Below are positions 1-11,555 of a stretch of DNA of 64,000 nt, one piece after another. The stretch comes from Boswellia sacra (lineage: Eukaryota > Streptophyta > Magnoliopsida > Sapindales > Burseraceae), in contig SNVD02001148.1 of NCBI GenBank assembly GCA_013180625.2, positions 79,119-143,118 on the forward strand, in the 5' to 3' direction. The first letter of the stretch is position 1. Each line of letters opens with the position of its first letter. The notes beneath the pieces are model-generated. The model did no database searches. It was not told the DNA's origin and saw only the letters and a program-made list of their open reading frames with translations. The translations under genes and the position numbers were made by a program.

Positions 1-1499
1 TTGTAGTTGCTACTATTGTGTAGGGACTATTTCGACATTTTATGTTTGCTGGGTAAAGGGTTTGATGGAGGGAGGTCGATTTCAGGTGTAAAGCTCTAAG
101 ATTTTGTGTGTAGTTGCTCCACACTACATTTTATGTTTGTAAAAGAGACGGGTTTTGGAGCTTCCCATTGTTTAGGTCTAATTATCTTTTAATTGATGCA
201 CCGAATCTCATATCATTTAAATATTTTGGATCATGCAAAACCATTTCCTTTAGAAATGCCCCAAATCTTACTTAGGAGTTTGCTTTAAGTAATTGGGTGA
301 TTGCATCATGCACAATCTATACTTATCTCTAGATTTTTTTGATGCAACTACAAGTATTTAATTTGTCCTATAATAATAGGGCAAGTTCATCTTTTTCCCT
401 TAATAAAAAACGTTTTAATTTTTTTGCTTTTTGGTTTTTTTCTTGTCTTTCCATACTCTTTACACAGTTGTAATTATTGATGCTTCTCCACACCTTATTT
501 TATTTAATTATTTCAGGACCCTAAGAGAGTTCCCTTTAATATTCCTAGGTTACCTGATCTCAAGCTTTCGTTTCTTCCTTGTGGTGCATCTTGAAAGCAT
601 GTCCTTCATCTTATAAATTTACATTAAAGGTGAATGTTTTATCTTTTTTTATTGGTAGTGTAAGATTTTGGTTCTGTATGGCCTCTTAATCTAATGATGG
701 CCAATAACAATTTTCAGATTTGTGGCAGTTATTGAATGTTAAGTCCTAGACTAAATTGGGAAAGAATGTCAAGAATCATCCGTATTTAATTGATGCTAAG
801 AGATTTAAGCATTATAGTGGTGAAAAGGTTTGGGTGGTGGGTTTTATGATTTACACATGCTTCTTTCCATTACGTGGGCAATTTTTGAACATTAATAGGT
901 TGCTGGCTTTTCTTAACCATGACTTTGCCTCTATTAATTGATTTATACTAGTAGCATGGTTTGCCCATTTCATACAAAACCTTAGATATTTTTATTGAAT
1001 ATACATTATTTATGCTATGAATGGTTGGTAGATTTAATTTGTGCATTTTATTTTGAATGAAATGGGTCATATTGCAATGGAATAAATTGTGAATTAGTTA
1101 CTGTAAAAGAGGCTTGAAAGATGTTTGATGAAATGTCAAAGAGAATATCTTTTTATTTTTGGATTAGTTCTATGGATTAGGTCGTTTAAATCCTATGGAT
1201 TGATATTTGTATTTGTATATATGTAACATTATTGCATACTACTTAAAATTGCTTTAAACTAGATTGATTTAAATTGGTTTATATGCTTCAACTGGTTTTG
1301 TTGCAGGGATGAAACTGTACATTTTGGAATTTTTCCATCTTCACAGGTGAAAGTGCTGCACCCTGATTCTTTATGTGATTACTATTACTAATCATTGTCA
1401 ATTTAATGATGAGAATTTTAATTAATTTTCTTCCTTGCTCCCTCACATTTAAATATATGTATGTGTATATACATACATACATACATACATATATTTATA

Positions 1500-1555
<56 letters not shown>

Positions 1556-2431
1556 CTCAAGTTGTCTCTTGTTGTGTTGATCTCTTGAATTCATATAGGT
1601 GTTTGTTCTAGGATCATGATCATTTGATAACACAGTCTCTCCTTTATATATCACAACAAGTCTTTTGCCATGCAGCTGCCACTACACAAGTAATAGTAGG
1701 ATTTTTGCTAGACCACAACTTTTAGTAATTGATTACCATTCACTCTTTGATGATTACAACTGGAGATTAATTACCAAGATAGGAAATCTCTTTATTTTTC
1801 CCCCTAAGATGATATATCCATAAATTTCTAGGGAAGATAAAATCATTATGCAAATGTAATTATATTATTGTTTTACTTATATTTGTAACTAAGATGACTA
1901 CTTTAGTCATACAGGATTTGATTATAATGCATGCAGGGATAAAAAAAAATCAACTATATTATATATTAAAACTATAAATTAATTAAAACTTCATCAAATA
2001 TTTTTTTAACTAACATATTCAGGTCAAATATGCTTGGAAATTGTTTTAAAAAGTTTTTATCTTCAATGTCTTCTAACTTTGAATTGATTGTCTTGAACCT
2101 TTAAACACTGTCAAAATTCCTTTGGTGAGTCAAGGTGGGGGAGAAAATCCACATGAAATTGTTACAATACCTATTGCTACTATTTATATTTTGTTGTCCC
2201 ATATTAATAGAGGCATTTATGTGTTTGTATGTTCATGGTCAAACTCCATTTCGTGATGCTAGAGTTTTACTTATTTTACTTACTTTTCCTGATCAGTTAT
2301 CTCTACCAATTTGTTCGGTGCAATAGTGATCTTATTGTTTTTCTTTTCATCATGTGTGCTTTCTGTATATAGATTAGAAAATTGGTTCTATGATATGTCT
2401 CTAATGAACCTCACTCTTGTTATTATTGCAG
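1..2431. other. AT-rich non-coding stretch
   Basis: I see no convincing gene here. There are a few exon-like islands, for example around 515-575 and 760-850. They are bounded by AG and GT and read for about 20-30 codons, but I cannot assign them to a family. A long TA microsatellite lies inside. The stretch is plausibly intronic or intergenic DNA upstream of the gamma-COP exon. Confidence 0.5.
1471..1549. repeat. Compound (CATA)n / (TA)n microsatellite
   Basis: A run of ACAT units (about 1471-1490) is followed after a short break by an almost pure TA run (about 1505-1549). Open frames crossing it in both directions encode only alternating Tyr/Ile and are not genes. Confidence 0.95.
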
Positions 2432-2473
2432 ATTATTGTTCTGTTCTATAGCTCATCGGCTTTGATATCGAGC

Positions 2474-2540
2474 ATGAAACTAGTCTTTACTGCTCTGGTA
2501 TTAGCTTGTTTGCATTCTTTTGCACTTTCTGACTATCAAG
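2474..2540 (+). pseudogene. Possible signal-peptide exon fragment, family unknown
   Basis: An ATG at 2474 opens 22 codons that read like a secretory signal: a positive residue after Met, a run of Leu/Val/Ala/Phe, then small residues before Ser-Asp-Tyr. The frame stops exactly at a good donor site (CAAG then GTATGA at 2541). An AG acceptor follows a T-rich tract at 2430. No family is recognisable, and no second exon follows before the gamma-COP exon. It may be a chance frame, so confidence is low. Confidence 0.2.
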
Positions 2541-2964
2541 GTATGATTCATTCTGTTTTGATAGATATGTATCTACACAGCATATAGGTATGCTAAGTGT
2601 GGTTAGTTTTCTCTATTGTTTGCTTGCTGTAGTGAATTTGCAATTTTAGAACATGGGATAATTTTTTATATTTGAAAAAGAAAAAGAAAAAAATAAATGG
2701 TAATACAGAAGTTTTAGGGGTGATGTTATATAAGTTCTTTGACTATGATGGGGGCTAAGACTACTTGACTCTCTAAACTTGCCAGGCCTCTGAAGTTCTT
2801 TGCTTAGTTTCAAGAACCTTTATATTCTTGCTTTTAGGGTCTTAAAATTAAGAAATATCAAGTGTTACTGGGAATAGTATTTGAAAGGTCATAAATACCA
2901 AACTGAAAAGAAAAAGCAAATGTTACAGAAGGTTTCAAGGATTAATTGTTGGTTGGTTTACCAG

Positions 2965-3204
2965 GTTGATCAAACCACTGGTGAGGCAGAAGAGGATGGT
3001 GTGGAAGATGAATACCAGTTGGAGGACCTTGAGGTTGTTGCAGCTGATTACATGACGAAAGTTGGGGTCTTTAATTTTTGGAATGCATGGGAAAGCATGG
3101 GCCTAGACTTTGAGCGTGTAGATGAATATGGCCTTGGCCCTAGGGAAAGTCTAAGTGAAGCTGTTGGTACTGTCATCAACCTTCTTGGCATGCAGCCTTG
3201 TGAG
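2965..3204 (+). pseudogene. Coatomer subunit gamma (gamma-COP) single exon, decayed
   Basis: This is an 80-codon exon flanked by an acceptor (TTTACCAG) and a donor (GTAAGT). It matches the C-terminal appendage of plant gamma-COP: an acidic GEAEEDGVEDEYQLEDLEVV start, then a VGVxNFxNAWESMG block and an LGMQPCE end. Gamma-COP is a subunit of the COPI coat, acting in Golgi-to-ER transport. As I remember the family, two normally conserved positions are altered, Ser to Phe and Arg to Trp in the NAWES block. Both fit C-to-T changes, as expected in methylated, non-functional DNA. The neighbouring gamma-COP exons are not visible on either side. I read it as an isolated gene fragment, not a working gene. 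Confidence 0.75.
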
Positions 3205-4560
3205 GTAAGTTCAATTTATGAATGTGTATTCAGAGACAACCTTGGCTATGAAATCTTTTTTTGGGTTAAATTCCTCTTGCAATTTAAATGTATTTTTTGT
3301 CATATTAAAAGGAAACATAAAATTAAAAAAGATGGAACGCACATTTACTCTTTTACCGTCACCATTATTATCTGTATTTAACAAAATAAGGATGTACTTG
3401 AACAACAAAAGAAGAGTGAACGTCCAGAAAATCAATGAAAATGCTCCAAACACCGCATCTTCATCTTGAAATTGTGCAGTCTTCCCGAAAATGTACTTTT
3501 ATAAACATAAAGGGGAGAAATACTCAAGTTACTGAACACAATACCCAAACTCTTGTAAGCTAATAGGAGGACTCGTTTACATGTCTTTTTATTCTCAACT
3601 TGAGTCAACAGCGAACAAAAACATCAACCCTCTTTGAATTTTTTGAGTAATTTGCATTAAGCATTAGCCGATAAGCTTGGTTTCATTCATAACATTCGAG
3701 TAAATCCAATCCATACCAGATAACATCTCTCATTCTTGCAAAAACAGCAACCCGAAAAAAAGAATCCCAAAAATAACACAAAAATAAACTAGACATACAC
3801 GAATCTTCAATTTCCTGCATATTATCACCACAGATGATCCAATTAACTAAAAGATAACAACTTTTACATTGCATTTCCTTCCAAATACTTTTGTTGCAGG
3901 TGGGTCGTCAAAAGATTCAAAATTTTACAAAACGCCATATCTAAATCGAACTAAAAAAAACCCAAAATTTGACAAATGTAAGAAAGAATAATAAATAAAT
4001 AAACAAATAATGTTGAAAAACATACCATATTATCTGGTGTTTAAAGTGTCTTGGAATGGGTTGTGTCTTGGCTTGTGAAGTTGAAAGTGAGCACAATATA
4101 AAAGATTGCTTTTGTTTTGGTTTGGGTTCATAGCATGAACTATGATGATATGTTTTTAACTGAAAGTTGAATCCGTCGAACATTGTTGTTGTAACAAACT
4201 GATCCAAACCTCGCAGATCTTGGTTTTTGCTCTCGTTAATCTTGTTTTGTTCTAGTCCTGTGAAGCCCTCGCCCTTGAATGTTATAATAATCCTTTTTTA
4301 CATTATTACAAAATGTTTTTATTATTATATGTATATATAATTTTGTATACATATATTTAAAATTCCTAAGTAATAGGAATTAAAATTTGTTGTCTTAGCT
4401 GCTCATTGTTGCTTTAGCTGCTCATTGTCAGGGCATACAGTTTGTAATAAAGTTGTGTTTTTCACAGTCTACGTCTCGCTTTCATCCTTTTTAATGGCGA
4501 CAACAAAACTCTTCAATATTAAATTATGAAGAGAATATTTTTTTCTATTATTACTATTTA
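3205..4560. other. Non-coding stretch
   Basis: AT-rich DNA with no supported gene. The only long minus-strand frames (about 3683-4207) have no domain, no Kozak-like context and low-complexity composition. Confidence 0.5.
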
Positions 4561-5589
4561 TTATTATTATCCTTTCTCTCTACTCTTCTCTCTGTTATTC
4601 CTCTCCACTCCAACTCAATTTGAATTCTGTCTCTTCATTTCTTCCGAGGTCAGTCCGTTAGCGTTTCCGTTATTTTCTATTTGTTTCTCGGGAAAATAAT
4701 TTTTTTTATTTTTCATTTCTTTTTTCTTTTTTTTTAAGAAAAGAGTTTGAAGAGCTTGTGGATGATGAAGTGACATGTTTAGGATTTTAATTGTTAATTG
4801 TTGATTGTTATTGTTATTGATTGTTAACTGTGATATCATTTTTTTTTGAATTTGAGATTTCGTTTCTATAGTTGTGTTGTGAAGCATGGAGGAGTGATGG
4901 ATCTGTGTGGCAATGGCTTAATTTTGCTTTGATTTCTTTACTGCTTGTTATGGCAATTTAGCATCTTTTATGAGATTTGTGTGATCTTTAGAATTGGAGA
5001 GGAGTTTTGAATCTTAATGAAGTGATCAAACCCTAGAATTGGTAAGATTCAGAGAGAATTCTGCTCACTTTTATTCCTTACATGTGTGTTACGAGAAGGA
5101 ATTAGTTTCTAATCCTGCTTTGTTTGTGCTTCTTGGTGTTGTAGTCCATGATTGGTTAAGTGGAATTATTGTTAAATGGAGTGAAATTCTTGGTTGGTAT
5201 TTTGAGCATATTCTGCACAGTCTAACAAGTAGTTTTATGCTAGCTTTCCCTTCTTGCTTAAGATTTTTGCATTCGGAAAGGTCTTACTTGCTAACTTAAG
5301 CATTAGAGTTGGTTGGTAAGTTGACATTTTGTGTGTAACTGATGAGAGATCGTGTGGAAAATATTATGCTAATTGATTGTATCCCTTTTTTTTTTAACGA
5401 GGGAAAGAACTTGCTGTTTATGTTGTTGGGAAGAGCTATTAATTCTGATTTGTTGTTTGAATATTGTGTTTTTAGATGATCTTTTAGTCTGGGTAGTACG
5501 ATTGGATTTTGCATTAGAGTGTAGCATTTATTCGTATGAAGATTGAGTAGTAGGGGTTGTGCTGAGAGATTGGAAGCTATAAAAGAAAA
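4561..5589 (+). promoter_or_regulatory. Probable 5' leader of the sugar-transporter gene
   Basis: A pyrimidine-rich CT/TCTC stretch (about 4568-4650) ends at a donor-like GAG then GTCAGT. An intron-like T-rich region follows, and a purine-rich leader runs directly into the ATG at 5590 (AAAAATGTC context). This resembles a 5' UTR exon plus a leader intron. It is an inference from composition only. Confidence 0.35.
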
Positions 5590-5719
5590 ATGTCTTCTGT
5601 AAACAAGGCTAACTGGAAGGCAACCTTAGATGCAGCCTCATGGATGTTCAATGTTGTCACGTCTGTTGGGATTATCATTGTCAATAAAGCTTTGATGGCT
5701 ACTTATGGTTTCAGTTTTG
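5590..5719 (+). CDS. First coding exon of a UDP-sugar transporter (NST/TPT family)
   Basis: The ATG at 5590 opens 43 codons with a short polar N-terminus and then the first transmembrane helix. The helix shows the signature of plant Golgi UDP-rhamnose/galactose/uronic-acid type transporters: [20 protein letters not shown] followed by LMATYGFSF. The exon ends at GGTTTCAGTTTTG before a GTACAT donor, the point where the family usually continues with ATTLTG. These carriers exchange UDP-sugars for UMP across the Golgi membrane. I find no second exon in the next 1.6 kb before transposon DNA begins. The gene is therefore either split by later insertions or only its 5' end survives. The coding exon itself shows no damage. 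Confidence 0.65.
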
Positions 5720-7384
5720 GTACATCCCTGAAACTTTATTTTCCACAAAATTTTTTCTTATCAATTTTTTCTATTGCATTACTTTTTATTTTATTATTTT
5801 TTATTTCCGCTCCAATGTTTTAGTGGCTGTCTTTCATTTTGTTGAATTAATATCTTTCTCTGCCCACACATTACAACTTAAAGTTCAGATGTTCTTATTT
5901 ATTCTTATAATTAGGTTTAGATCAGTAATTGTTGATTTTTCCTTTTTGATTATCTATTCGATAAAGGAAAAGAGGTGGAACTATTTCACCTGGATTTTGG
6001 TTTTAGGTTAGCCAATTACAAATTGGACATGTCCATTCAATTTGCTTTTTGGTCTTCAGGTTTTTTGTTCCTAGCTATTTGATAAGAATAATTTTGACTG
6101 AAGTAAATAGAAGGGAACTGAGCATTAATGCTCATTCAACAAGTTTAGAGAAACACTATTATTCCTTAAATTTACTTTCATCAGCATTAAGAAGAATTTT
6201 GGCTTTCTTCGGCTGTAAAAGATATTAGATTCAGTGTTTGGCATAAAAACCGTTAAAAAGAAAAAAGGAAAGAGAAAAAATCTTTCTCCTGGTCGTTGTA
6301 ATGTTGTCTACCTTATAAAAATGTTTTAAAAACAGTATAATGACTACTAGATGTTGTAAGACAAGCCAGTGGAAAAACCTCTTGTATGGAAATGGCCTTT
6401 TGAGTTCTGTTTGGACCAAAAGAGGGAAAAGGAAGACTGCTTTGACAAGGAAGAAGATATTTGTAAGTCTCTAAATGGATGAACAAACAAATTCAACATT
6501 GTAAGCCTTTCTTATGGAAGATGGTTATGTGTCATCTTAAAAGTTTATCATGAGACTTAGCTCTCTTGACCTCATTTATATTCATTTTTAGGTTAAAGTG
6601 TAATTACGAAGGCTGCCTGAGATTTGCAGGCTGTTAGTCAGTAGCCACAATCTAGTAGATACATTCCAAGTTTGAATGAAATTCTAGTACCGATCCTTGC
6701 ATCCTTAACCTTACAGTGTCACAGGAGGAGCGACCAGCAATCCCTGGAGATAGTTGGGTCAATGGCCTTGTTGGCTATGTTGGGATCTCAAAAATAATGA
6801 AGGAGAATCACTACGAAAATTGGGTTCCCTTCTAATCAGTTATAGCATTTTGCATCTTTTCCTTACATTTGTTCCACGATGTAAATGAAGTTTTAATCTC
6901 TTGGAAATCATTTAAAGCAGAAACACGTGAGAATTTGAATGTGTTAGATCTAGTTGTTAATTTCTTGGGATTGATTGACCTTAATATTCTTCTAAGGGAT
7001 GAAAATAAAATCTGTAGTTGTGTTTCAAGGACCTATTTTTGAAGGAAACAAGTCCTTAATTGTTATGTTCTAAAGTTGCCTCCATGGACCTTAAAGAAAA
7101 CTATTTGGGAAAAGTGTGTCCTTATTTGGTTTTACTTCTCATCTTCTTTGATTCCTTCTAACTGGAGGGTATTTTTATTCATTGCATTTCCTTTGTGGAG
7201 TCAAATTTGATTCAGTTATCATTCTCAGTCTTTTGGGTGATCAGTTTACTTATTGAGATTCTTTCCATTTTATGCCCACTTGTAGCCAACATGTTGGTAT
7301 CTCTTTTTGTCATGAATTTCGGTTGCATTGGTTGAAAATGATTTGAGGACACATTTTTTAATTTTATATTTTAATTTTATTTAA
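5720..7384. other. Non-coding stretch after transporter exon 1
   Basis: No exon of the transporter family or of any other gene is recognisable. A CACTAC-like string near 6809 was considered as a left CACTA end but has no subterminal repeats beside it. The stretch probably represents intron plus intergenic DNA. Confidence 0.45.
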
Positions 7385-7645
7385 ATACTTGGCTTTTTAA
7401 AAACTGTCAAGTATATATTTTTTTTCAATTTTTGAAACTACTATACTTGGCGGCCAAAAACCGCCAAGTATATATTTTTTTTCATTTTTAAACATACTAT
7501 ATTTGGCAGTCAAAAAACGCCAAGTATAGTCAGATGCATATTTGGCACTTTGACTGACCGCCAAATATAGTCAAATTGATTATATTTGGCGGTGCCATTG
7601 GTGGCGTTTTTAAAAACGCCAAATATGGTCATTTTTCTTGTAGTG
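7385..7645. mobile_element. CACTA-type transposon terminus with subterminal hairpins
   Basis: The segment ends in TTTTTCTTGTAGTG, which on the minus strand reads CACTACAAGAAAAA, the typical plant CACTA terminus. Inside it are four to five short inverted repeats built on CTTGGCGG...CCGCCAAG and ATTTGGCG...CGCCAAAT, giving a ladder of hairpins. Subterminal repeats of this kind are where CACTA transposases bind. No transposase and no confident opposite end are visible, so only one end is annotated. Confidence 0.65.
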
Positions 7646-7757
7646 AACCTCACCAAGGCAACTTCCTTCAACTCTTGATAACAACACACCAAGAGTTCTT
7701 CTTGATGAACAACCTCACCAAGGCAACTTCCTTCAACTCTTGATAACAACACACCAA
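7646..7757. repeat. Tandem duplication of about 62 bp
   Basis: The block AACCTCACCAAGGCAACTTC through the ACACACCAAGAGTTC end occurs twice in direct succession with few or no differences. This marks a recent local duplication. Confidence 0.9.
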
Positions 7758-8070
7758 GAGTTCTCTCAATGATAACTTTTTATCCTTTACAAGAAGATCT
7801 CACTCTCACCATAATACAAGAACAAGGATAATTTTTACAACAAAAGTATAACTATCTTCGAAGAGTAGATAAAGAATATAAAAGCTCTCTAAACTTGATA
7901 TTTCTCTTGTTTTTTGCTTGATAGATGCTTCTCTTCTTCTTGCTGAATGCATGGGAGAAGGGCTCCTTTTATAGGCAAATGAGATGAACTTAATCAAGTG
8001 AAGACACCATCTCCAAATTTTCTGCCCACCATAAAAACCGTAATTTTGTCTGCCATATTTTTCAATGTTT

Positions 8071-8760
8071 CGTTTGAAATTTAAAAATCTGCAAAACATA
8101 AAAGATCTGCATATTTGAACAATCTTTCCAACACATCAAGAATCAAGTCATTTTGATAGCTGTAGCTCAATATATGGCCAAAACACCATTCGGTGGTCAT
8201 GTGACTTGATTTTTCTTCCTTGTGTTAGTCCACCGAATTGAATGATAATTATGTCAGTATTTCGTTTGAAATTTGAATTTCTTCAAAACATAAAAGATCT
8301 GTATATTTGAATAAGATTTTCAAAACATTAAGAATCAAAGAATTTGGATATGTCTATCTTATGATATGGCCAAAACACCATTCGATGCTCATGTGAGTTG
8401 ATTTTTCTTCCTTGTGTTAGTCCACCAATTTGCATATCAATTATGTCAGCCTTCCATTTGAAATTTGAATTTATTCAAAACATATGAAATGTGCCTAATT
8501 AAGTCAGCTTTCCAATGCCATAAGAATCAAGTGATTTGGATATTTCTAGCTCAAGATATGTCTAAAAGAGTATTTGGTGCTCATGTCAGCTGCTTCTATT
8601 TATCTTTCAATTTGCATGATGATTTGGACGACCTTACACTTGAAATTTGAATTTCTTTAAAACATATAAAATGTTATAAATTGAGTAAGCTTTCCAAAGG
8701 CTTAAGAATCATGTCATTTGGACATTTGTAGAGAAATATATGACCAATTGATTGAACATT
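8071..8760. repeat. Four diverged tandem units of 182-192 bp
   Basis: Each unit begins with a YGTTTGAAATTTGAATTT-like motif (starts near 8071, 8263, 8455 and 8637). Each contains AAGAATCAAGTxATTTGGATAT and most contain GATATGGCCAAAACACCATTC. Spacing is 192, 192 and 182 bp. The units are clearly diverged, so the array is old. Confidence 0.85.
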
Positions 8761-8984
8761 GCTCATGTGTCACATTCCTTGAATCAAACCTTGTTCTTAA
8801 ACTTTGGTGCCTTTAACATGTAGTCTTCTCCTTAGCTTCAACACTTCAATTTAATAAGCCTCTTCTTGATTTTATAATTATTTCAATGATCGTAGTCTTG
8901 CACATAAATAAATATGTTAGTAAATCTCAATTAATCAATGTGTATTGTTATCATCAAAATTATCATGTAGTCTTAGGGCTAACA

Positions 8985-9318
8985 GTTCAGGTGTCTTTGG
9001 AGCTGAAAATTCATGAGATATACCATGAAATTTACAAAAAACTACATAGGAAACATTTTTGAATTCTTTCCCATGGTAACTTCAGATTTTTACAATTATA
9101 ACAATGTTCCTATTCTATTCATTCTCAAGTTTAACATATAAGTTCCTGAAAACTTCAAATGTGTTAGATTTTTTTCGAATGAATTCAACCCAAGTAAACG
9201 TTGAAAAGTCATCAACAACAACAAAAAAAAACCTCTTTCCTACCATGCTTTCAATTTGCATGGGTCCCATAAGGTCCATATGTAGCAAATCTAGAATCTT
9301 AGAGCTGCTAAGGTGCAT
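8985..9318 (-). pseudogene. Copia integrase core, truncated
   Basis: The minus frame shows the integrase core start: HMDLMGPMQIES, then a VVVDDFSTFTWV block carrying the first catalytic Asp. It continues in a shifted frame to a GISHEFSAPKTPE segment. Normally the PQQNG motif with the catalytic Glu follows. Instead the sequence switches to the LTR-like block at 8985. The enzyme joins retroelement cDNA to host DNA, and this copy cannot be functional. Confidence 0.75.
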
Positions 9319-9479
9319 GTTAGAGCTATGTGATCCTCTTATCTGTTTACCTATCTGACATGGTCCATAAATACCATTTGGTTTCTTATCAAGAGTAGGA
9401 ATACCCTTAACTGCTCCAGTCTTAGTTAACTTAACTAAGTCCCTATAGTTTATGTGTCCCAGCTTTTACTGCCATAACT

Positions 9480-9720
9480 CTAAATCTCAAATTGTTCATC
9501 ACAAATTTGGCTTATACTAATTAAATTAGCTTCTAGGCCTTCAACAAACAAAACATTTCTCAACTTAGGCAAACCTTCAATATATAAGGTACATTTACCT
9601 ACCACTTTGCTCTTAGCTCCATCACCAAATTTGATTGTCCCTTCCTTGCAAGATCTGATGTCTTTTAAGAAGTTCTTATTCCCTATCATATATCTTGAGC
9701 ATCCACTATCAAAATACCAA
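9480..9720 (-). pseudogene. Copia protease and gag-pre-integrase remnant
   Basis: The minus strand reads a WYFDSGCSRYMIGNK aspartic-protease motif (active-site DSG) followed by the FGDGAKSKVVGKC and LRNVLFVEGLEANLISISQ blocks that link protease and integrase in copia polyproteins. The sequence between this and the integrase remnant is frame-shifted. Confidence 0.7.
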
Positions 9721-10326
9721 AAATTATTAGCTGTGGATTTTAAAGCAGTAAATGCAATATTGCATGCAGTTACTTATTTCTTAACCCAAACTAGTCGAGT
9801 CCTAGGTAACTGTCTAATATGCGTAGATTTCTTATGCAATAGATTCAATAGCTTATAATATCTAGGTTTGATGTGACCTTTTACACCATAGAAATAATAA
9901 GTAGGAACAAACCTAATTACCTTTTTTGGACTTGACTTAAAGCAACTCACGGATAAGACAAAGACATCTTTACCTTTCGAGTTTTAAGAGCTAACATTTG
10001 AACTTGAACTTGAAATGTTAGTTGAGGCTTTAATAAAAACTGTTTTAGAAGATGAAGCAATATTACCTTCAACCAAATCCCAAGCCATGCTTATTTATGC
10101 TTTTTCTCCCAAAACTTAAAACTTGATCTAGTCAAGCCGAACCAATTTTAAGTTGATCAATGCACTTATGAGCCTCTACAAGTTCAAATTTGAGAATTTC
10201 AATCTCTTCAGTTTTCTAGTTCACACCTGTCTCCATTTTACTCAGGCAATCTTCTGCATATATCTTCTCACATTTGAGAACTTCTCTCTCTTTCTGTAGA
10301 TTATTGATTTGTGCTTTCTGTTTTTT

Positions 10327-11216
10327 TCATGTTTCATAAAGCGCATTATAAGCAAGTTGAAGTTTCGCATGATAATAAGATTCCTCTTCTACATCAGATT
10401 CATCACTATTTGATCTGTTTTGCTCAGTTATGTCAAAAAAGACTAATTTGTTTTTATCAGAAACATTACCAGTAAAAGCAACAAAGTTACTAGCATGTTC
10501 TTCTTCATCAGATTTTGTTTCTGTGTCATCACTCTGGGTTGCACTCAAGCCTTTATCCATCATTCTCTTGTAATTAGGACACTCAGATTGTATGTGTTCA
10601 AATCCTTTACATTCAAAACATTGTACTTGTCCTTTCTTATCAGGTTTCTCTATAATCTTCTTGGTTGGTTCTTTGAGAAGTTTCTTTGTGTCAAAGCTCT
10701 TTGCTTTCTGCGCTTTCTCAGGATTTTTCTTTTTGAGATTCTTCTTCATATATTTGACAAACTTCTTTGTCAAATACGCAATCTGCTCATCATCCGAATC
10801 TTCACTTTCTTTCTTTTTTGAACCGACAAAAAAAGCAATGCTTTTTTCCTTCTTCCTTGATTTTAGTCCCATCTCATATGCTTGAAGAGAACTAAATAGT
10901 TTATCAACCCTCATGGTCCTTATATTATTGCTTTCCATAATAGCTGTATCCTTAGGCTGGAATTTATCTGGTAAAGATCTAAAGATCTTTCCTACAATTT
11001 AGTCTCAAAATATTTATCACTAAGCATGTAAGTGGCATTAGTTATTTCACAAAGCCTAGTATGAAAATCACTTATAGACTCATCTTCATGCATAGTAAGA
11101 TTTTCAAACTTTGAAGTAAAGATAAGTAATTTAGAAGCTTTTATGTTTTCTATACCTTCATGCTTTACCTCGAGAATATCCCATGCTTGCTTTACAATTG
11201 TGCACTTCGAGATCAA
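10327..11216 (-). pseudogene. Copia gag with zinc knuckle, broken
   Basis: Two adjoining minus frames make up a copia gag. The first (10992-11216) has the gag core, with a TKxFENLTMHEDESISDFHTRL-like helix. The second (10327-10938) is Lys/Glu-rich and carries a CCHC-type knuckle CFECKGFEHIQSEC that would bind element RNA. The frames are separated by stops. Acidic Ser/Asp/Glu patches follow the knuckle, as in Sirevirus-like gag. Confidence 0.75.
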
Positions 11217-11555
11217 CCCAAATTGCTGAATGTTGACAGTGCTAAAGATGGCATTGATTCCCTTAGAATTCTAGTTTGACAGCATATATTCATCTTCTGT
11301 CAATTCTTTTCTAGTTTCTCAACTCGTTGTCCAACTTCATTAGTCTTTGTTGGTGGTCATTCATGAACAACGTTGGTTCAAACTATATCATCAAGGGATT
11401 TCAAGAAGATCTTCATCTTAACCTTTCAATACGCATAATTTTCATCTCGAGCAATGGTGGTTGAGTGATTGAACTTTCATTCTATAGTCCTTCCATACTT
11501 GCAAAAGAAAAGCTTGATTTACACTTGTATGTCAGTGAACCTACTCTGTACCAAT

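Larger units (their letters stand above)
7646..8984 (-). mobile_element. LTR-like block, probable solo LTR
   Basis: On the minus strand this block starts TGTTAGCCCTAAGAC, followed by an ATGATAACAATACAC-type segment seen at the start of several plant copia LTRs. Its right edge (8984/8985) cuts a copia integrase frame exactly, as expected for an insertion. The left edge abuts a CACTA terminus and is uncertain. Internal tandem repeats (separate entries) enlarge it. No coding domain lies inside. Confidence 0.45.

Noticed and set aside
1418..1654. Open frames rich in Tyr-Ile alternation on both strands
   Set aside because: They translate the TA/CATA microsatellite.
3683..4207. Two minus-strand open frames
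   Set aside because: No domain, poor codon pattern, AT-rich intergenic composition.
4615..4887. Minus-strand open frame, Asn/Lys-rich
   Set aside because: Poly-Asn and poly-Lys runs from T-rich DNA; antisense to a likely 5' leader.
6809..6825. CACTACGAAAAT as a left CACTA end for the terminus at 7645
   Set aside because: No subterminal repeats next to it and only a weak match to the right end.
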